NCBI RefSeq assembly: GCF_036084755.1
Contig: NZ_CP107968.1
Coordinates: 2,610,501 to 2,674,500 of the forward strand
DNA length: 64,000 bases
Origin: Streptomyces sp. NBC_00370
GTDB lineage: Bacteria; Actinomycetota; Actinomycetes; Streptomycetales; Streptomycetaceae
Direction of reading: 5' to 3'
The notes under the pieces: model-generated
Told to the model about the DNA's origin: nothing
The model's database searches: none
The model's input: only the letters and a program-made list of their open reading frames with translations
Program-made: the position numbers and the translations under genes
Shown here: positions 31,487 through 40,388 of the stretch, one piece after another
Numbering within the stretch: position 1 is the stretch's first letter
How the letters are laid out: every line of letters starts with the position of its first letter

Positions 31487-32521
31487 TCACTTCCCCGGCG
31501 CCGTGACCGCCGCCGGCGGCGCCGTACTGTCCCGTACCACCAGCCGGGTGCCGAACTCGATGCTGGACTCGGTGTGTTCGGAGCTGCGCAGCCGCAGCAG
31601 CATCCGTACCGCCTCCTCCGCCATCGCCACCAGCGGCTGGTCGACGGTCGTCAGCGCGGGGCTCGACCACCGCGCGGGCGGAATGTCGTCGTACCCGACG
31701 ACCGACAGGTCCCCCGGCACCTGGAGTCCGCGCACCCGGGCCGCCTCCAGCACCCCCAGCGCCTGGAGGTCGCTGCCCGCGAAAATCGCGGTCGGCCGGT
31801 CGGGACCCCGCAGCAGTTCGAGCGCGTGGTCGTGTCCCGCCCGTACGTGGAAGTCACCGAATCTGACCAGCGCGGGATCGGTCTCAAGTCCGGCCATGCT
31901 CATGGCCGAGCGGAAGCCGTCGAGCCGCGCGAGGGAGCAGAGCATGTCCTCGGGGCCTGTGATGACGGCGATCCTGCGGTGGCCCAGCTCGATGAGATGG
32001 CGGGTCGCCGCGAGGCCGCCGGCCCAGTTCGCCGAGCCCACGGACGGTACGTCGGGCTCGGGGTCGCCCGCCGGGTCGACGATGACGAACGGGATGGCCC
32101 GGGACCACAGCTTCTTCTTCTGTTCGTCGGGGAGCGTGGAGAAGACCAGGATCACGCCGAGCGGCCGGCGCCGCAGCACCCCTTCGACCCAGTCGGCGCC
32201 CGGCGAGTGGCGGGTGCCGGTCTCGGTGAGCACGACGCTCATGCCGTTGGCCTGCGCCACGTTCTGCACACCCCTGATGAGCTGCATGGACCAGGTGCTG
32301 TCCAGCTCGTGGAAGACGATCTCGATCAGCGGAGCCTCGGGGGGCGTGGGCGCGGAGCGCCGGTAGCCGTGCTCGTCGAGCAGCTCCTCGACCTTGACCC
32401 GGGTCGGCGCCGACACATCGGTCCGTCCGTTGAGAACTTTCGAAACTGTCGAAAGCGACACCCCGGCCTGGGAAGCCACCTGGGCGAGGGTGACTCGACC
32501 TGCACTCCTGTCTTCACGCAT
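31487..32521 (-). CDS. LacI-family transcriptional regulator of xyloside uptake (BxlR-like)
   Basis: 344 residues from ATG 32521; the leader shows no Shine-Dalgarno site, so it may be leaderless or weakly translated. HTH VTLAQVASQAGVSLSTVSKVLNGRTDVSAPTRVKVEELLDEHGYR; periplasmic-binding-protein-like sensor with IEIVFHELDSTWSMQLIRGVQ, GVILVF, FVIVDPAGDPEPDVPSVGSANWAGG and VVGYDDIPPARWSSPALTTVDQPL. Divergent from the ABC/GH3 operon, hence its local repressor. Unusually, the codons for the recognition helix contain a perfect operator-like inverted repeat built from rare codons (see 32437-32455). Confidence 0.9.
   Translation of the reverse strand: MREDRSAGRVTLAQVASQAGVSLSTVSKVLNGRTDVSAPTRVKVEELLDEHGYRRSAPTPPEAPLIEIVFHELDSTWSMQLIRGVQNVAQANGMSVVLTETGTRHSPGADWVEGVLRRRPLGVILVFSTLPDEQKKKLWSRAIPFVIVDPAGDPEPDVPSVGSANWAGGLAATRHLIELGHRRIAVITGPEDMLCSLARLDGFRSAMSMAGLETDPALVRFGDFHVRAGHDHALELLRGPDRPTAIFAGSDLQALGVLEAARVRGLQVPGDLSVVGYDDIPPARWSSPALTTVDQPLVAMAEEAVRMLLRLRSSEHTESSIEFGTRLVVRDSTAPPAAVTAPGK
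32437..32455. promoter_or_regulatory. candidate LacI operator inside the regulator's own HTH codons
   Basis: CTTTCGA-N5-TCGAAAG is a perfect 7-base inverted repeat with a CGAAA/TTTCG core like known xylobiose-operon operators. It falls about 70 bases inside the lacI-type gene. The local minus-strand codons (CTT, ACA, GTT, AAA, GTT) are rare in this GC-rich genome, suggesting that DNA sequence, not codon use, is selected. Confidence 0.65.
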
Positions 32522-32662
32522 GGGCTGAAGGATAAGGCACCGAGCCCTGTAACGGTTTGAACGCACAGGAACAAGGCTGTTGACCCATCCACGGCCGGAC
32601 CTTACGGTCACTCGCCAAGAAGACTTTCGGCAAAGAGGCCGATACTTTCGAGGGGTCGATCG

Positions 32663-33961
32663 ATGAAGTCACGGTTTTCTCGAACTGTCGCAAGCGGCGC
32701 CGTCCTGGCGCTGGCACTGAGCCTGGCGGCGTGCGGCGGCGGCAGCGGTTCCGCCGGCGGCAAGGACGAGTTCCACGTACTCGTCTACGGCGACGCGGGC
32801 AACAAGGTGGAGAAGCAGATCGTCGCCACCTTCAACAAGACCTCCAAGGTCAAGGCGGTGCTGGACACCATCCCCGGCGCCGACTACCAGCAGAAGCTGC
32901 AAACGATCATCAACACCCCGCAGGCCCCCGACGTCTTCTTCAACTGGGGCGGCGGCAGCATCCAGCCGTTCGTCAAGGCGGACCTGCTGCTCCCGCTCGA
33001 CGACATGATCAAGCAGGACCCGGCGCTCAAGGCCAACTTCCTGCCGTCGGTGTTCAACAGTGCGGCGATCGACGGCAAGGCGTACGGCGTGCCCATGCGC
33101 GGCACCCAGCCCGTCCTGCTGTTCAACAACAAGAAGGTGCTCGCCGACGCCGGCGTCCAGCCGCCGCAGACGTGGGACGAGCTGATCGCCGCGGTGAAGA
33201 AGCTCAAGGCCAAGGGGGTCACCCCGATCGCCCTCGGCGGCGGCGACCAGTGGCCCACGCTGATGTGGTTCGAGTACCTCTACGACCGGATAGCCGGACC
33301 CGGCCTCATCGAGAAGGCCCTGTCGGGCGACAAGAGCGTCTGGGACAGCGCCGACAGCAAGAAGGCGCTCAGCATGCTCAAGGAGCTGGTCGACGCGGGC
33401 GGCTTCGGCACCAACTACGACTCGGTGAAGTTCACCGACGGCGGGTCGCCGGCACTGCTGGCGAGCGGCAAGGCGGGCTTCGAGCTGATGGGCTCGTGGG
33501 AGTACTCGACCCAGCAGAACGCGGCTCCGGACTTCGCCAAGAACGACCTGGGATACAGCAACTTCCCGAGCGTGCCGGGCGGCAAGGGTGACGCGGCGGA
33601 CCTCGTCGGCAACACGAACAACTTCTACTCGGTGCTGAAGAAGACCAAGCACGCCGACGACATCGCGAAGTTCCTCAAGCTCATGTACTCCGACGAGTTC
33701 GTCAAGGCGCAGCTGGCCGTCGGAAACCTGCCGACCACCACCAACACCGACAAGTTCCTCAGCACCGGCGGCGACCCCGGCTACCTGAAGTACCAGCTCG
33801 ATCTCGTGGGCAAGGCACCGGCGTTCCAGCTCTCCTGGGACCAGGCGTACACCCAGGACAACAGCACCCCGCTGCACCAGGCCGTGCAGCAGTTCGTGAA
33901 CGGGCGGCTCGACTCTGGCGGCTTCATCAAGGCCATGCAGGCCCTGAAGACCAGCGGCTGA
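32663..33961 (+). CDS. sugar ABC transporter substrate-binding lipoprotein (BxlE-like)
   Basis: 432 residues, lipobox LAAC at C24, so anchored on the outer membrane face. Family 1 solute-binding protein (SBP_bac_8): VYGDAGNKVEKQIVATFNKTS, DVFFNWGGGSIQPFVKADLLLPLDDM, YGVPMRGTQPVLLFNNKKVLADAGVQPPQTWDELI and GSWEYS. GAGGGG precedes ATG 32663. First gene of an operon with two permeases and a GH3 glycosidase; no ATPase gene is present, so the shared MsiK-type ATPase is presumably used. A xylobiose or related beta-glycoside substrate is inferred from the operon pattern. Confidence 0.92.
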   Translation: MKSRFSRTVASGAVLALALSLAACGGGSGSAGGKDEFHVLVYGDAGNKVEKQIVATFNKTSKVKAVLDTIPGADYQQKLQTIINTPQAPDVFFNWGGGSIQPFVKADLLLPLDDMIKQDPALKANFLPSVFNSAAIDGKAYGVPMRGTQPVLLFNNKKVLADAGVQPPQTWDELIAAVKKLKAKGVTPIALGGGDQWPTLMWFEYLYDRIAGPGLIEKALSGDKSVWDSADSKKALSMLKELVDAGGFGTNYDSVKFTDGGSPALLASGKAGFELMGSWEYSTQQNAAPDFAKNDLGYSNFPSVPGGKGDAADLVGNTNNFYSVLKKTKHADDIAKFLKLMYSDEFVKAQLAVGNLPTTTNTDKFLSTGGDPGYLKYQLDLVGKAPAFQLSWDQAYTQDNSTPLHQAVQQFVNGRLDSGGFIKAMQALKTSG

Positions 33962-33992
33962 GCGCGGGGGCGAGCGACGTGAGGCTACCGAA

Positions 33993-34967
33993 ATGACCGA
34001 GACGACAGAGGTTCCACCGCTGACGGTGGTGTCGGCGGCGGGGGGCGGGGGCGCCGGGCGCAGGACGGCCAAATCCCGCGCGGGCGGGGGCGGTTCGCGG
34101 ACGGCCCGCCCCGGCCTCGGCTGGGCGCTGCCCGCCGTGCTGTTCTTCGGACTGTTCGCGATCGTCCCGCTGGTGCTGGTCGCCGTGCTGTCCTTCGCCC
34201 GCTGGAACGGCCTGGGCGCACCGGAGTTCGCGGGTTTCGACAACTGGGTCACGCTCTTCCACGACCCGGTGATGATCAAGAGCCTGTGGCTCAGTGTGCT
34301 GCTCACCGTGCTCGGCGCCGCCGTACAGACACCCCTGAGTCTGCTGCTCGGCGTGTGGGCCGCCGGGCCGCAGCGTAACCGCGCGGTGCTCGCCGCGATC
34401 TTCTTCGTACCACTGCTGCTGTCCGCCACCGCCGTCTCCGTGCTGTGGCGGGCGCTGCTCGACCCCAACTTCGGGGTGCCGGCCCAGGCCAAGTGGCTGT
34501 TCGGGGACGGCAATCTGCTGGGGTCGCGCACCGGCGCCATCGGGGTGCTGGTGCTCGTGGGCGCCTGGCAGTTCACGCCGCTGCACACGCTGATCTACCA
34601 GGGCGCCACCAAGGCCATCCCCCAGGTGCTCTACCAGGCGGCGGCGATCGACGGGGCCGGCACGCTGCGGCAGTTCTTCCACATCACGCTGCCGCAGCTG
34701 CGCAACTCCATCCTCACGTCGGTGATCCTGATGATCGTCGGCGGGCTCACCACCTTCGACACCGTACTGATCCTCACCCAGGGCGGTCCGGGCACCGACA
34801 CCACCATCAGCGCCTTCTACATGTACCAAAAGGCCTTCAAGGGCTTCGACTTCGGCGCGGGCGCCGCCATCGCCCTGCTGCTGGTCGTCGTCGCCACGGT
34901 CATCTCGCTGATCGTGGTGCGGATTTCGGGCTACGACAAAATGGCCGGCACCCAGGAGGGGTTGTGA
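33993..34967 (+). CDS. sugar ABC transporter permease 1 (MalF-type)
   Basis: 324 residues, cytoplasmic Gly/Arg-rich head, six TM helices from about residue 45. EAA loop YQAAAIDGAGTLRQFFHITLPQL contacts the ATPase; LILTQGGPGTDTT is a CUT1-family signature. Follows the binding protein by 31 bases and overlaps the next permease by four bases (GTGA at 34964). Confidence 0.92.
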   Translation: MTETTEVPPLTVVSAAGGGGAGRRTAKSRAGGGGSRTARPGLGWALPAVLFFGLFAIVPLVLVAVLSFARWNGLGAPEFAGFDNWVTLFHDPVMIKSLWLSVLLTVLGAAVQTPLSLLLGVWAAGPQRNRAVLAAIFFVPLLLSATAVSVLWRALLDPNFGVPAQAKWLFGDGNLLGSRTGAIGVLVLVGAWQFTPLHTLIYQGATKAIPQVLYQAAAIDGAGTLRQFFHITLPQLRNSILTSVILMIVGGLTTFDTVLILTQGGPGTDTTISAFYMYQKAFKGFDFGAGAAIALLLVVVATVISLIVVRISGYDKMAGTQEGL

Positions 34968-35803
34968 CCCGAAGCCGCCGCGGCTCGCTGAGCCGCCCCA
35001 ACTACGCAGCGGGCTTCGGTGCGTTGCTCTGGCTGTGCGTGGTCGGTCTGCCGATCTACGTGATGCTCGGCGCCACCGTCCAGACCCGCCCGGACTACAG
35101 CGCGAACGGTGCCTTCGCCTTCCCGAAGCACTTCACCCTGTCCAACTACGCCGACGACTTCTCCAGCGGCTTCGGCCAGTACTTCCTCAACACCGCGATC
35201 GTCACGGCCAGCGTCGTGGCCATCGTGCTGCTGCTCGTACCGCCGCTGGCCTTCGCGATCGTCCGCAACAGGGGCGTGGCCACCTCGCGGGTCTTCCGGC
35301 TCTTCCTGCTGGGCCTGGCCATCCCCGCGCAGGCCGTGATCGTCCCGATGTTCTACGTGATCAGCAAGGTCGGCCTCTACGACAACCTCATCGGCGTCAT
35401 CCTGCCAACTGCCGCCTTTTGCATGCCGATCTGCGCGCTCATCCTCACCGGCGTGATGCGTGACATCACCGGGGAGCTCTTCGAGGCCATGGCCATCGAC
35501 GGGGCCACCACCCGGCGCGTCTTCTTCGAGCTGGTCGTCCCGCTGTCCAGGAGCGGGCTCGCGACGATCGTCGTGTTCGCCGCGCTCCAGGCGTGGAACG
35601 GCTTCCTCTTCCCCCTCGTACTGACCCAGTCCGAGAACACCAAGGTGCTCACCCTGGGGCTCTACAACTTCCAGACCCAGTACGGCATCGACATCCCCGG
35701 GCTGCTGGCCGCAGTGGTGCTCTCCACCCTGCCGGTCCTGCTCGTCTATCTCTTCGCCCGCCGGGCCCTGGTCCAGGGGCTCATGGGCGTCGGAGGAAAG
35801 TGA
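34964..35803 (+). CDS. sugar ABC transporter permease 2 (MalG-type)
   Basis: 279 residues from GTG 34964, coupled to the first permease by GTGA. Six TM helices; EAA loop FEAMAIDGATTRRVFFELVVPLSRSGLAT; CUT1-type FFLVVP and FNGFLFPLVL-like segment. Overlaps the GH3 gene by four bases (35800-35803), giving a tightly coupled operon. Confidence 0.92.
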   Translation: MTRSRRGSLSRPNYAAGFGALLWLCVVGLPIYVMLGATVQTRPDYSANGAFAFPKHFTLSNYADDFSSGFGQYFLNTAIVTASVVAIVLLLVPPLAFAIVRNRGVATSRVFRLFLLGLAIPAQAVIVPMFYVISKVGLYDNLIGVILPTAAFCMPICALILTGVMRDITGELFEAMAIDGATTRRVFFELVVPLSRSGLATIVVFAALQAWNGFLFPLVLTQSENTKVLTLGLYNFQTQYGIDIPGLLAAVVLSTLPVLLVYLFARRALVQGLMGVGGK

Positions 35804-38247
35804 ACGACAACGTGACCACTGACATCCGCCGCACCCCCTCCGAGTCCGTCGCCGCGCGCCGGGCCGCGCGAGTGGAGGAGCTCATCGCCGCCATGACACT
35901 GGAGGAAAAACTCGCCCAGCTGTACGGGCTGTGGGCGGGCGCCTCCGGCGACGGCGCCGAGGTCGCCCCGCACCAGCACGACAACATGGAGGAGCCGCCC
36001 GCCCTCGACGATCTGCTGCCGACCGGGCTCGGACAGCTGACCAGGCCGTTCGGCACGCTGCCCGTCGACCCGGCGCTCGGCGCGCTGTCGCTGCTGCGCA
36101 CCCAGACGCTGATCGCCGCACAGAATCGTTTCGGCATCCCGGCGCTGGCCCACGACGAATGTCTCGCGGGCTTCGCCGCCTGGGGGGCCACCGCCTACCC
36201 CGTACCGCTGTCCTGGGGCGCCGCTTTCGACCCCGCGCTGGTCAGGGAGATGGCGGCGGCGATCGGCACGGACATGCGGTCGGTCGGCGTCCACCAGGGC
36301 CTCGCGCCGGTGCTCGACGTCGTACGGGACGCGCGCTGGGGCCGGGTCGAGGAGACGATCGGCGAGGACCCGTACCTGGTGGGGACGACCGCCACCGCGT
36401 ACGTCCAGGGCCTGGAGTCCGCCGGGATCGTGGCGACGCTGAAGCACTTCGCCGGCTACTCGGCGTCGCGCGCTGGACGTAACCTCGCGCCGGTCAGCAT
36501 GGGCGCGCGGGAGCGGGCCGACGTCATCCTGCCGCCGTTCGAGATGGCGGTACGGGAGAGCGGCGTACGGTCCGTCATGCACTCGTACAGCGACACGGAC
36601 GGGATCCCGAGCGCGGCCGACGAGGAACTGCTGACCACGCTGCTCCGGGACACCTGGGGCTTCGAAGGCACGGTCGTGGCGGACTACTTCGGCGTCGCGT
36701 TCCTGCACAGCCTGCACGGTGTGGCGGCGGGCCTCGGCGACGCGGCCGCGACCGCGCTGACGGCGGGCGTCGACGTCGAGCTGCCGACGGTGAGCGCCTT
36801 CGGGCAGCCGCTGCGGGACACGATCGCGGAGGGCGGGCTCAAGACGGAGTTCGTGGACCGGGCGCTGCGGCGGGTGCTGACGCAGAAGGCGCAGCTGGGG
36901 CTGCTGGACCCGGACTGGAGCCCGGTGCCGGCGGCGCTGGGGGACGCGGACGCGTCGCTTCTTGGCGCGGTGGGGGATCCGGGCGTTGGAGAGACGGCCG
37001 CCGGTACGGAGACGGGTGTGACGGCTGCCGTTACCGAGGCGGCCGAGCGGCTGCGGGGCACCGTCAGTCTCGACAGCCCGGCGAACCAGGACATCGCCCG
37101 CCGACTCGCCGAACAGGCGGTGATCCTGCTGCGCAACGACGGGACGCTGCCGCTGGACCGCCCCGCCAGGATCGCGCTGGTGGGACCGCAGGCCGAGGTC
37201 CCCACGGCGGTGCTCGGCTGCTACTCCTTCCCCGTCCACATCGGGTCCCAGCACCCGGGAACACCGGCCGGCATCGCGCTGCCCACGCTGCGTGAGGCGC
37301 TGGCGGCCGAGTTCCCCGGCAGCGAACTCGTCACCGCGCCGGGCGCCGGCATCGACACCCCCGAGACGGACGGTTTCGCCGCCGCCGTCGAGGCCGCGCG
37401 CGACGCCGATGTGGTCATCGCGGCGCTGGGCGACCGGGCCGGGCTCTTCGGCCGGGGCACGAGCGGTGAGGGATGCGACGCCGAGAGTCTGGAACTGCCG
37501 GGCGTACAGCAGCAGTTGCTGGACGCGCTGCTGGACTCCGGTACGCCGGTGGTGGTGACGCTGCTGGCCGGCCGGCCCTACGCGCTCGGCCGGGCGGCGG
37601 ACGAGGCGGCGGCGATCGTCCAGTCGTTCTTCCCGGGCCAGGAGGGCACGCCCGCCGTCGCCGGGGTGCTCGGCGGCCGGATCAACCCGTCGGGCCGGCT
37701 GCCGGTGAGCGTCCCGCGCCTCGCGGGCGCCCAGCCGTCGACGTACCTCGCGGCGCCGCTGGGGCGCGCGGGCGGGGTCTCCAACATCGACCCGACGCCG
37801 GCCTTCGGCTTCGGGCACGGGCTGACGTACACCTCGTTCGCCTGGTCGGACCTGACGGTCGCGGAGGGGACGACCGCTACGGACGGCGCGCTGGAGCTGG
37901 CCTTCACGGTCAGCAACACCGGTGAGCGGACGGGCGTCGAGGTGGTCCAGCTGTATCTGCACGACCCGGTGGCGTCGGTGGTCCAGCCGGTGCAACGGCT
38001 GGTCGGGTACGCGCGGGTCGAGCTGGCCCCGGGACAGACGGCCAGGATCGGCGTACGCGCCCCCGCCGACCTCGCGTCCTTCACCGGGCGCGACGGCCGG
38101 CGGATCGTGGAGCCGGGCGAGTTGGAGCTGCGGCTCGGCGCGTCGAGTGCGGACGTACGGCTCACGGCGCGCTGGCTGCTGAGCGGGCCGGTACGGCGGG
38201 TGGACCACACGCGCGAACTGCACACGCGCATCACGGTCGAGAGCTGA
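35800..38247 (+). CDS. glycoside hydrolase family 3 beta-xylosidase/beta-glucosidase (BxlA-like)
   Basis: 815 residues from GTG 35800 (GGAGG three bases before; GTG 35812 possible). GH3 N-terminal barrel: RFGIPALAHDECLAGFA, KHFAGYS (K215, H216), and nucleophile D295 in TVVADYFGV. The C-terminal alpha/beta sandwich (EGCDAESLELPGVQQQLLDAL, PGQEGTPAVAGVLGG) and a fibronectin III-like end (LELAFTVSNTGERTGVEVVQLYLHDP) complete the classic three-domain enzyme. No signal peptide, so it cleaves imported oligosaccharides in the cytoplasm. Last gene of the ABC operon; a hairpin follows. Confidence 0.93.
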   Translation: MNDNVTTDIRRTPSESVAARRAARVEELIAAMTLEEKLAQLYGLWAGASGDGAEVAPHQHDNMEEPPALDDLLPTGLGQLTRPFGTLPVDPALGALSLLRTQTLIAAQNRFGIPALAHDECLAGFAAWGATAYPVPLSWGAAFDPALVREMAAAIGTDMRSVGVHQGLAPVLDVVRDARWGRVEETIGEDPYLVGTTATAYVQGLESAGIVATLKHFAGYSASRAGRNLAPVSMGARERADVILPPFEMAVRESGVRSVMHSYSDTDGIPSAADEELLTTLLRDTWGFEGTVVADYFGVAFLHSLHGVAAGLGDAAATALTAGVDVELPTVSAFGQPLRDTIAEGGLKTEFVDRALRRVLTQKAQLGLLDPDWSPVPAALGDADASLLGAVGDPGVGETAAGTETGVTAAVTEAAERLRGTVSLDSPANQDIARRLAEQAVILLRNDGTLPLDRPARIALVGPQAEVPTAVLGCYSFPVHIGSQHPGTPAGIALPTLREALAAEFPGSELVTAPGAGIDTPETDGFAAAVEAARDADVVIAALGDRAGLFGRGTSGEGCDAESLELPGVQQQLLDALLDSGTPVVVTLLAGRPYALGRAADEAAAIVQSFFPGQEGTPAVAGVLGGRINPSGRLPVSVPRLAGAQPSTYLAAPLGRAGGVSNIDPTPAFGFGHGLTYTSFAWSDLTVAEGTTATDGALELAFTVSNTGERTGVEVVQLYLHDPVASVVQPVQRLVGYARVELAPGQTARIGVRAPADLASFTGRDGRRIVEPGELELRLGASSADVRLTARWLLSGPVRRVDHTRELHTRITVES

Positions 38248-38266
38248 GGGACGTGTAACGCCGTTG

Positions 38267-38300
38267 CCGCGCTGGGGTCGTTCCATGGGCCTCAGCGCGG
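38267..38300 (+). terminator. hairpin terminator of the ABC/GH3 operon
   Basis: CCGCGCTGGGG pairs with CCTCAGCGCGG (one bulge) across a loop of about 12 bases, 20 bases after the GH3 stop. Confidence 0.7.
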
Positions 38301-38426
38301 GAACCGGCAATCCGTCGCCCCGACGCCTCGTGCGGCGAGCGTTACGGCGAACTGCCGCCGTGGCGAATACTCGACAATTCCCTGCGGGGAATCGTCCGGG
38401 GGCCGCGGGTCGGGTAGACCGGAGGT

Positions 38427-39338
38427 GTGATCAACCAGTCGAAACACGGACATGCCCCCGGCGGGCACGGCACCGGCGCTCATGGCCCTGGCACTCGTGG
38501 CCCCGGGGCTCATGGCACCGGCACTCATGACACCGCTCGGGAGGGCTTCGCGGGCGCCCTGCGCGAGTGGCGTGCGCGCAGGCGGCTGAGCCAGCTGGAG
38601 CTCGCCCTGCGCGCCGGGACGACCCAGCGTCATCTGAGCTTCATCGAGAGCGGCCGTTCCGTACCGGGCCGGGCCATGGTGGTGCGGCTGGCGGAGTCGC
38701 TTGACCTGCCGTTCCGCGAGCGTAACGGCCTGCTGCTCGCCGCCGGTTACGCCCCGGCGTACCGGGAGACGCCGTTCGACGATCCCCGGCTCGACCCGGT
38801 GCGTACGGCGCTGGAGGGCATCCTTGAGGGGCATCTGCCGTGTCCGGCCGTGCTCGCCGACCGGCATTTCGACCTGGTCTCGGCCAATGCCGCCTTCCAC
38901 GCGCTGATCGCGGGCGTGGCGCCCGACCTGCTCGTACCGCCGGTGAGCGTGCCCCGGCTGATGCTGCACCCGCGCGGGCTGGCGGGTCGGATCGTCAATC
39001 TCGACGAGTGGGCGTGGCATGTGATCGACGCCCTGGCGGGCGAGGCGATACGGAACCCCGACGACCGGCTCGACGCGCTCACGGAGGAGCTGACGGCCCT
39101 GGTGCCGGACCGGCCGGCGGGGCCGGGCCCCGGGTATCTGGGTGCGGCGGTACCGCTGCGAATACGGCCGGGGGTCGAGGGGAGGAGCGCCGGGGAGCTG
39201 CGCCTGCTGACGACCCTGACCAGATTCGGAACGGCGGACGACGTGACGGTCGCCGAGCTGAAGCTGGAGGCGTTCCTGCCGGCGGACGAGGCGACGGCCG
39301 CGTATCTGCGGGAGGTACGGCTGCCCGAAACCTTGTGA
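38427..39338 (+). CDS. XRE/MmyB-family transcriptional regulator
   Basis: 303 residues if started at GTG 38427, where GGAGG is one base from the start (tight). The first 35 residues are a Gly/His/Thr repeat (GTGAHGPG-type units) with an imperfect DNA repeat underneath, so the real start could be downstream. HTH: LREWRARRRLSQLELALRAGTTQRHLSFIESGRSVPGRAMVVRLAESLDLPFRERN; C-terminal MmyB-like ligand domain with PVSVPRLMLHPRGLAGRIVNLDEWAWHVIDAL. MmyB domains bind fatty-acid-like ligands. It precedes the ECF41 gene on the same strand but has its own space. Confidence 0.87.
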   Translation: MINQSKHGHAPGGHGTGAHGPGTRGPGAHGTGTHDTAREGFAGALREWRARRRLSQLELALRAGTTQRHLSFIESGRSVPGRAMVVRLAESLDLPFRERNGLLLAAGYAPAYRETPFDDPRLDPVRTALEGILEGHLPCPAVLADRHFDLVSANAAFHALIAGVAPDLLVPPVSVPRLMLHPRGLAGRIVNLDEWAWHVIDALAGEAIRNPDDRLDALTEELTALVPDRPAGPGPGYLGAAVPLRIRPGVEGRSAGELRLLTTLTRFGTADDVTVAELKLEAFLPADEATAAYLREVRLPETL

Positions 39339-39343
39339 GGACC

Positions 39344-39353
39344 GGATGTCACA
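39344..39353 (+). promoter_or_regulatory. ECF41-type -35 box upstream of second ECF41 gene
   Basis: GGATGTCACA is identical to the ten bases around the -35 of the other ECF41 promoter (25126-25117 on the minus strand). The -10 is not consensus: 16 bases later the sequence is ACTC rather than CGTC. It lies 61 bases before the ATG. Confidence 0.5.
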
Positions 39354-39413
39354 CTCCCGGCCCCGGGACACTCTCAGGGTGTGTCAAGCGACCACGGCGA
39401 CAGGGAGGACCCG

Positions 39414-40388
39414 ATGTCCGAGACTCCAGCGGCGGACCACCACACCCACGAAGGGGCCGCGGACGCGGCGACCTCGGTGTTCGTCGACAACCGGGAGCTG
39501 CTGTTCTCGCTCGTGTACAACATGCTCAGCAGCGTCGCCGACACGGAGGACGTGCTGCAAGAGGCCTGGCTGGCGTGGGTGGCCAGATCGACGGCGCCGG
39601 ACGCCGAGCCCATCGAGAACCCGCGCGCCTATCTGGTGCGGATCGCGGTGAACGGAGCCCTCGCCCGACAGGCGGCGATCAAGCGCCGCCGCGAGACGTA
39701 TGTGGGCCCCTGGCTGCCCGAGCCGCTCGTCACGTCCCTCGCCGAGCCGAAGGACCCGGTGGCGGCGGGCGACGCGGCGGAAGCCGTCGAACGCGCCGAG
39801 TCGGTGTCGCTGGCGCTGCTGGTGGTTCTGGAGACCCTCACGCCGCTTGAGCGGGCGGTCTTCGTACTGCACGAGGTGTTCGGGTACCAGCACGCGGAGA
39901 CCGCCGAGATCCTCGGCCGCACGCCCGCCGCCGTACGCCAGCTCGCCCACCGCGCACGGGAACACGTCCAGGCCCGCCGTCCCCGCTACCGGGCCGATCC
40001 CCGGCTGCGGCAGCAGGTGACCGAGCGGTTCGTGTCGGCTGCCTTCGGCGGCGATCTGGAAGAACTGCTGCAGATGCTCGCGCCCGACGTGACGCTGTGG
40101 AGCGACGGCGGCGGCAAGTCCTCGGCCGGCGGCCCGCGGCCCGTTCACGGCCGCGACAAGGTCGCCCGGGTCCTGCTCGCGGGCGCCCGCAAGGCGGCGG
40201 ACAACACCCGCGTCAGCTATCGGCAGGTCAACGGTGACCCGTCGGCGCTGGTGTTCCACGGCGATATGCCGTTCGCCGTGATGGTCCTCGATCTGACGGA
40301 GGACGGCGCGCAGGTGAGCGACATCTACAACATCAGCAACCCCGACAAGCTTTCCGGAGTGGAAGCCGAAGAAGGGCCCGCCTCATGA
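39414..40388 (+). CDS. ECF41-family RNA polymerase sigma factor
   Basis: 324 residues from ATG 39414 (GGGAGGA upstream). Region 2 ELLFSLVYNMLSSVADTEDVLQEAWLAW, region 4 LTPLERAVFVLHEVFGYQHAETAEILGRTPAAVRQLAHRARE. ECF41 hallmarks are present: WLPEPL linker, DGGGK in the SnoaL-like domain, and a C-terminal NPDKL. Its stop overlaps the start of a redoxin gene by four bases (ATGA), so the two are co-expressed; redox enzymes as partners fit the ECF41 pattern. It is a distinct paralogue of the ECF41 protein at 23977. Confidence 0.93.
   Translation: MSETPAADHHTHEGAADAATSVFVDNRELLFSLVYNMLSSVADTEDVLQEAWLAWVARSTAPDAEPIENPRAYLVRIAVNGALARQAAIKRRRETYVGPWLPEPLVTSLAEPKDPVAAGDAAEAVERAESVSLALLVVLETLTPLERAVFVLHEVFGYQHAETAEILGRTPAAVRQLAHRAREHVQARRPRYRADPRLRQQVTERFVSAAFGGDLEELLQMLAPDVTLWSDGGGKSSAGGPRPVHGRDKVARVLLAGARKAADNTRVSYRQVNGDPSALVFHGDMPFAVMVLDLTEDGAQVSDIYNISNPDKLSGVEAEEGPAS

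Noticed and set aside
35746..38310. 850-codon minus-strand open frame opposite the GH3 gene
   Set aside because: Arg/Gly/Val-rich shadow with no start signal; the GH3 gene on the plus strand is unmistakable.
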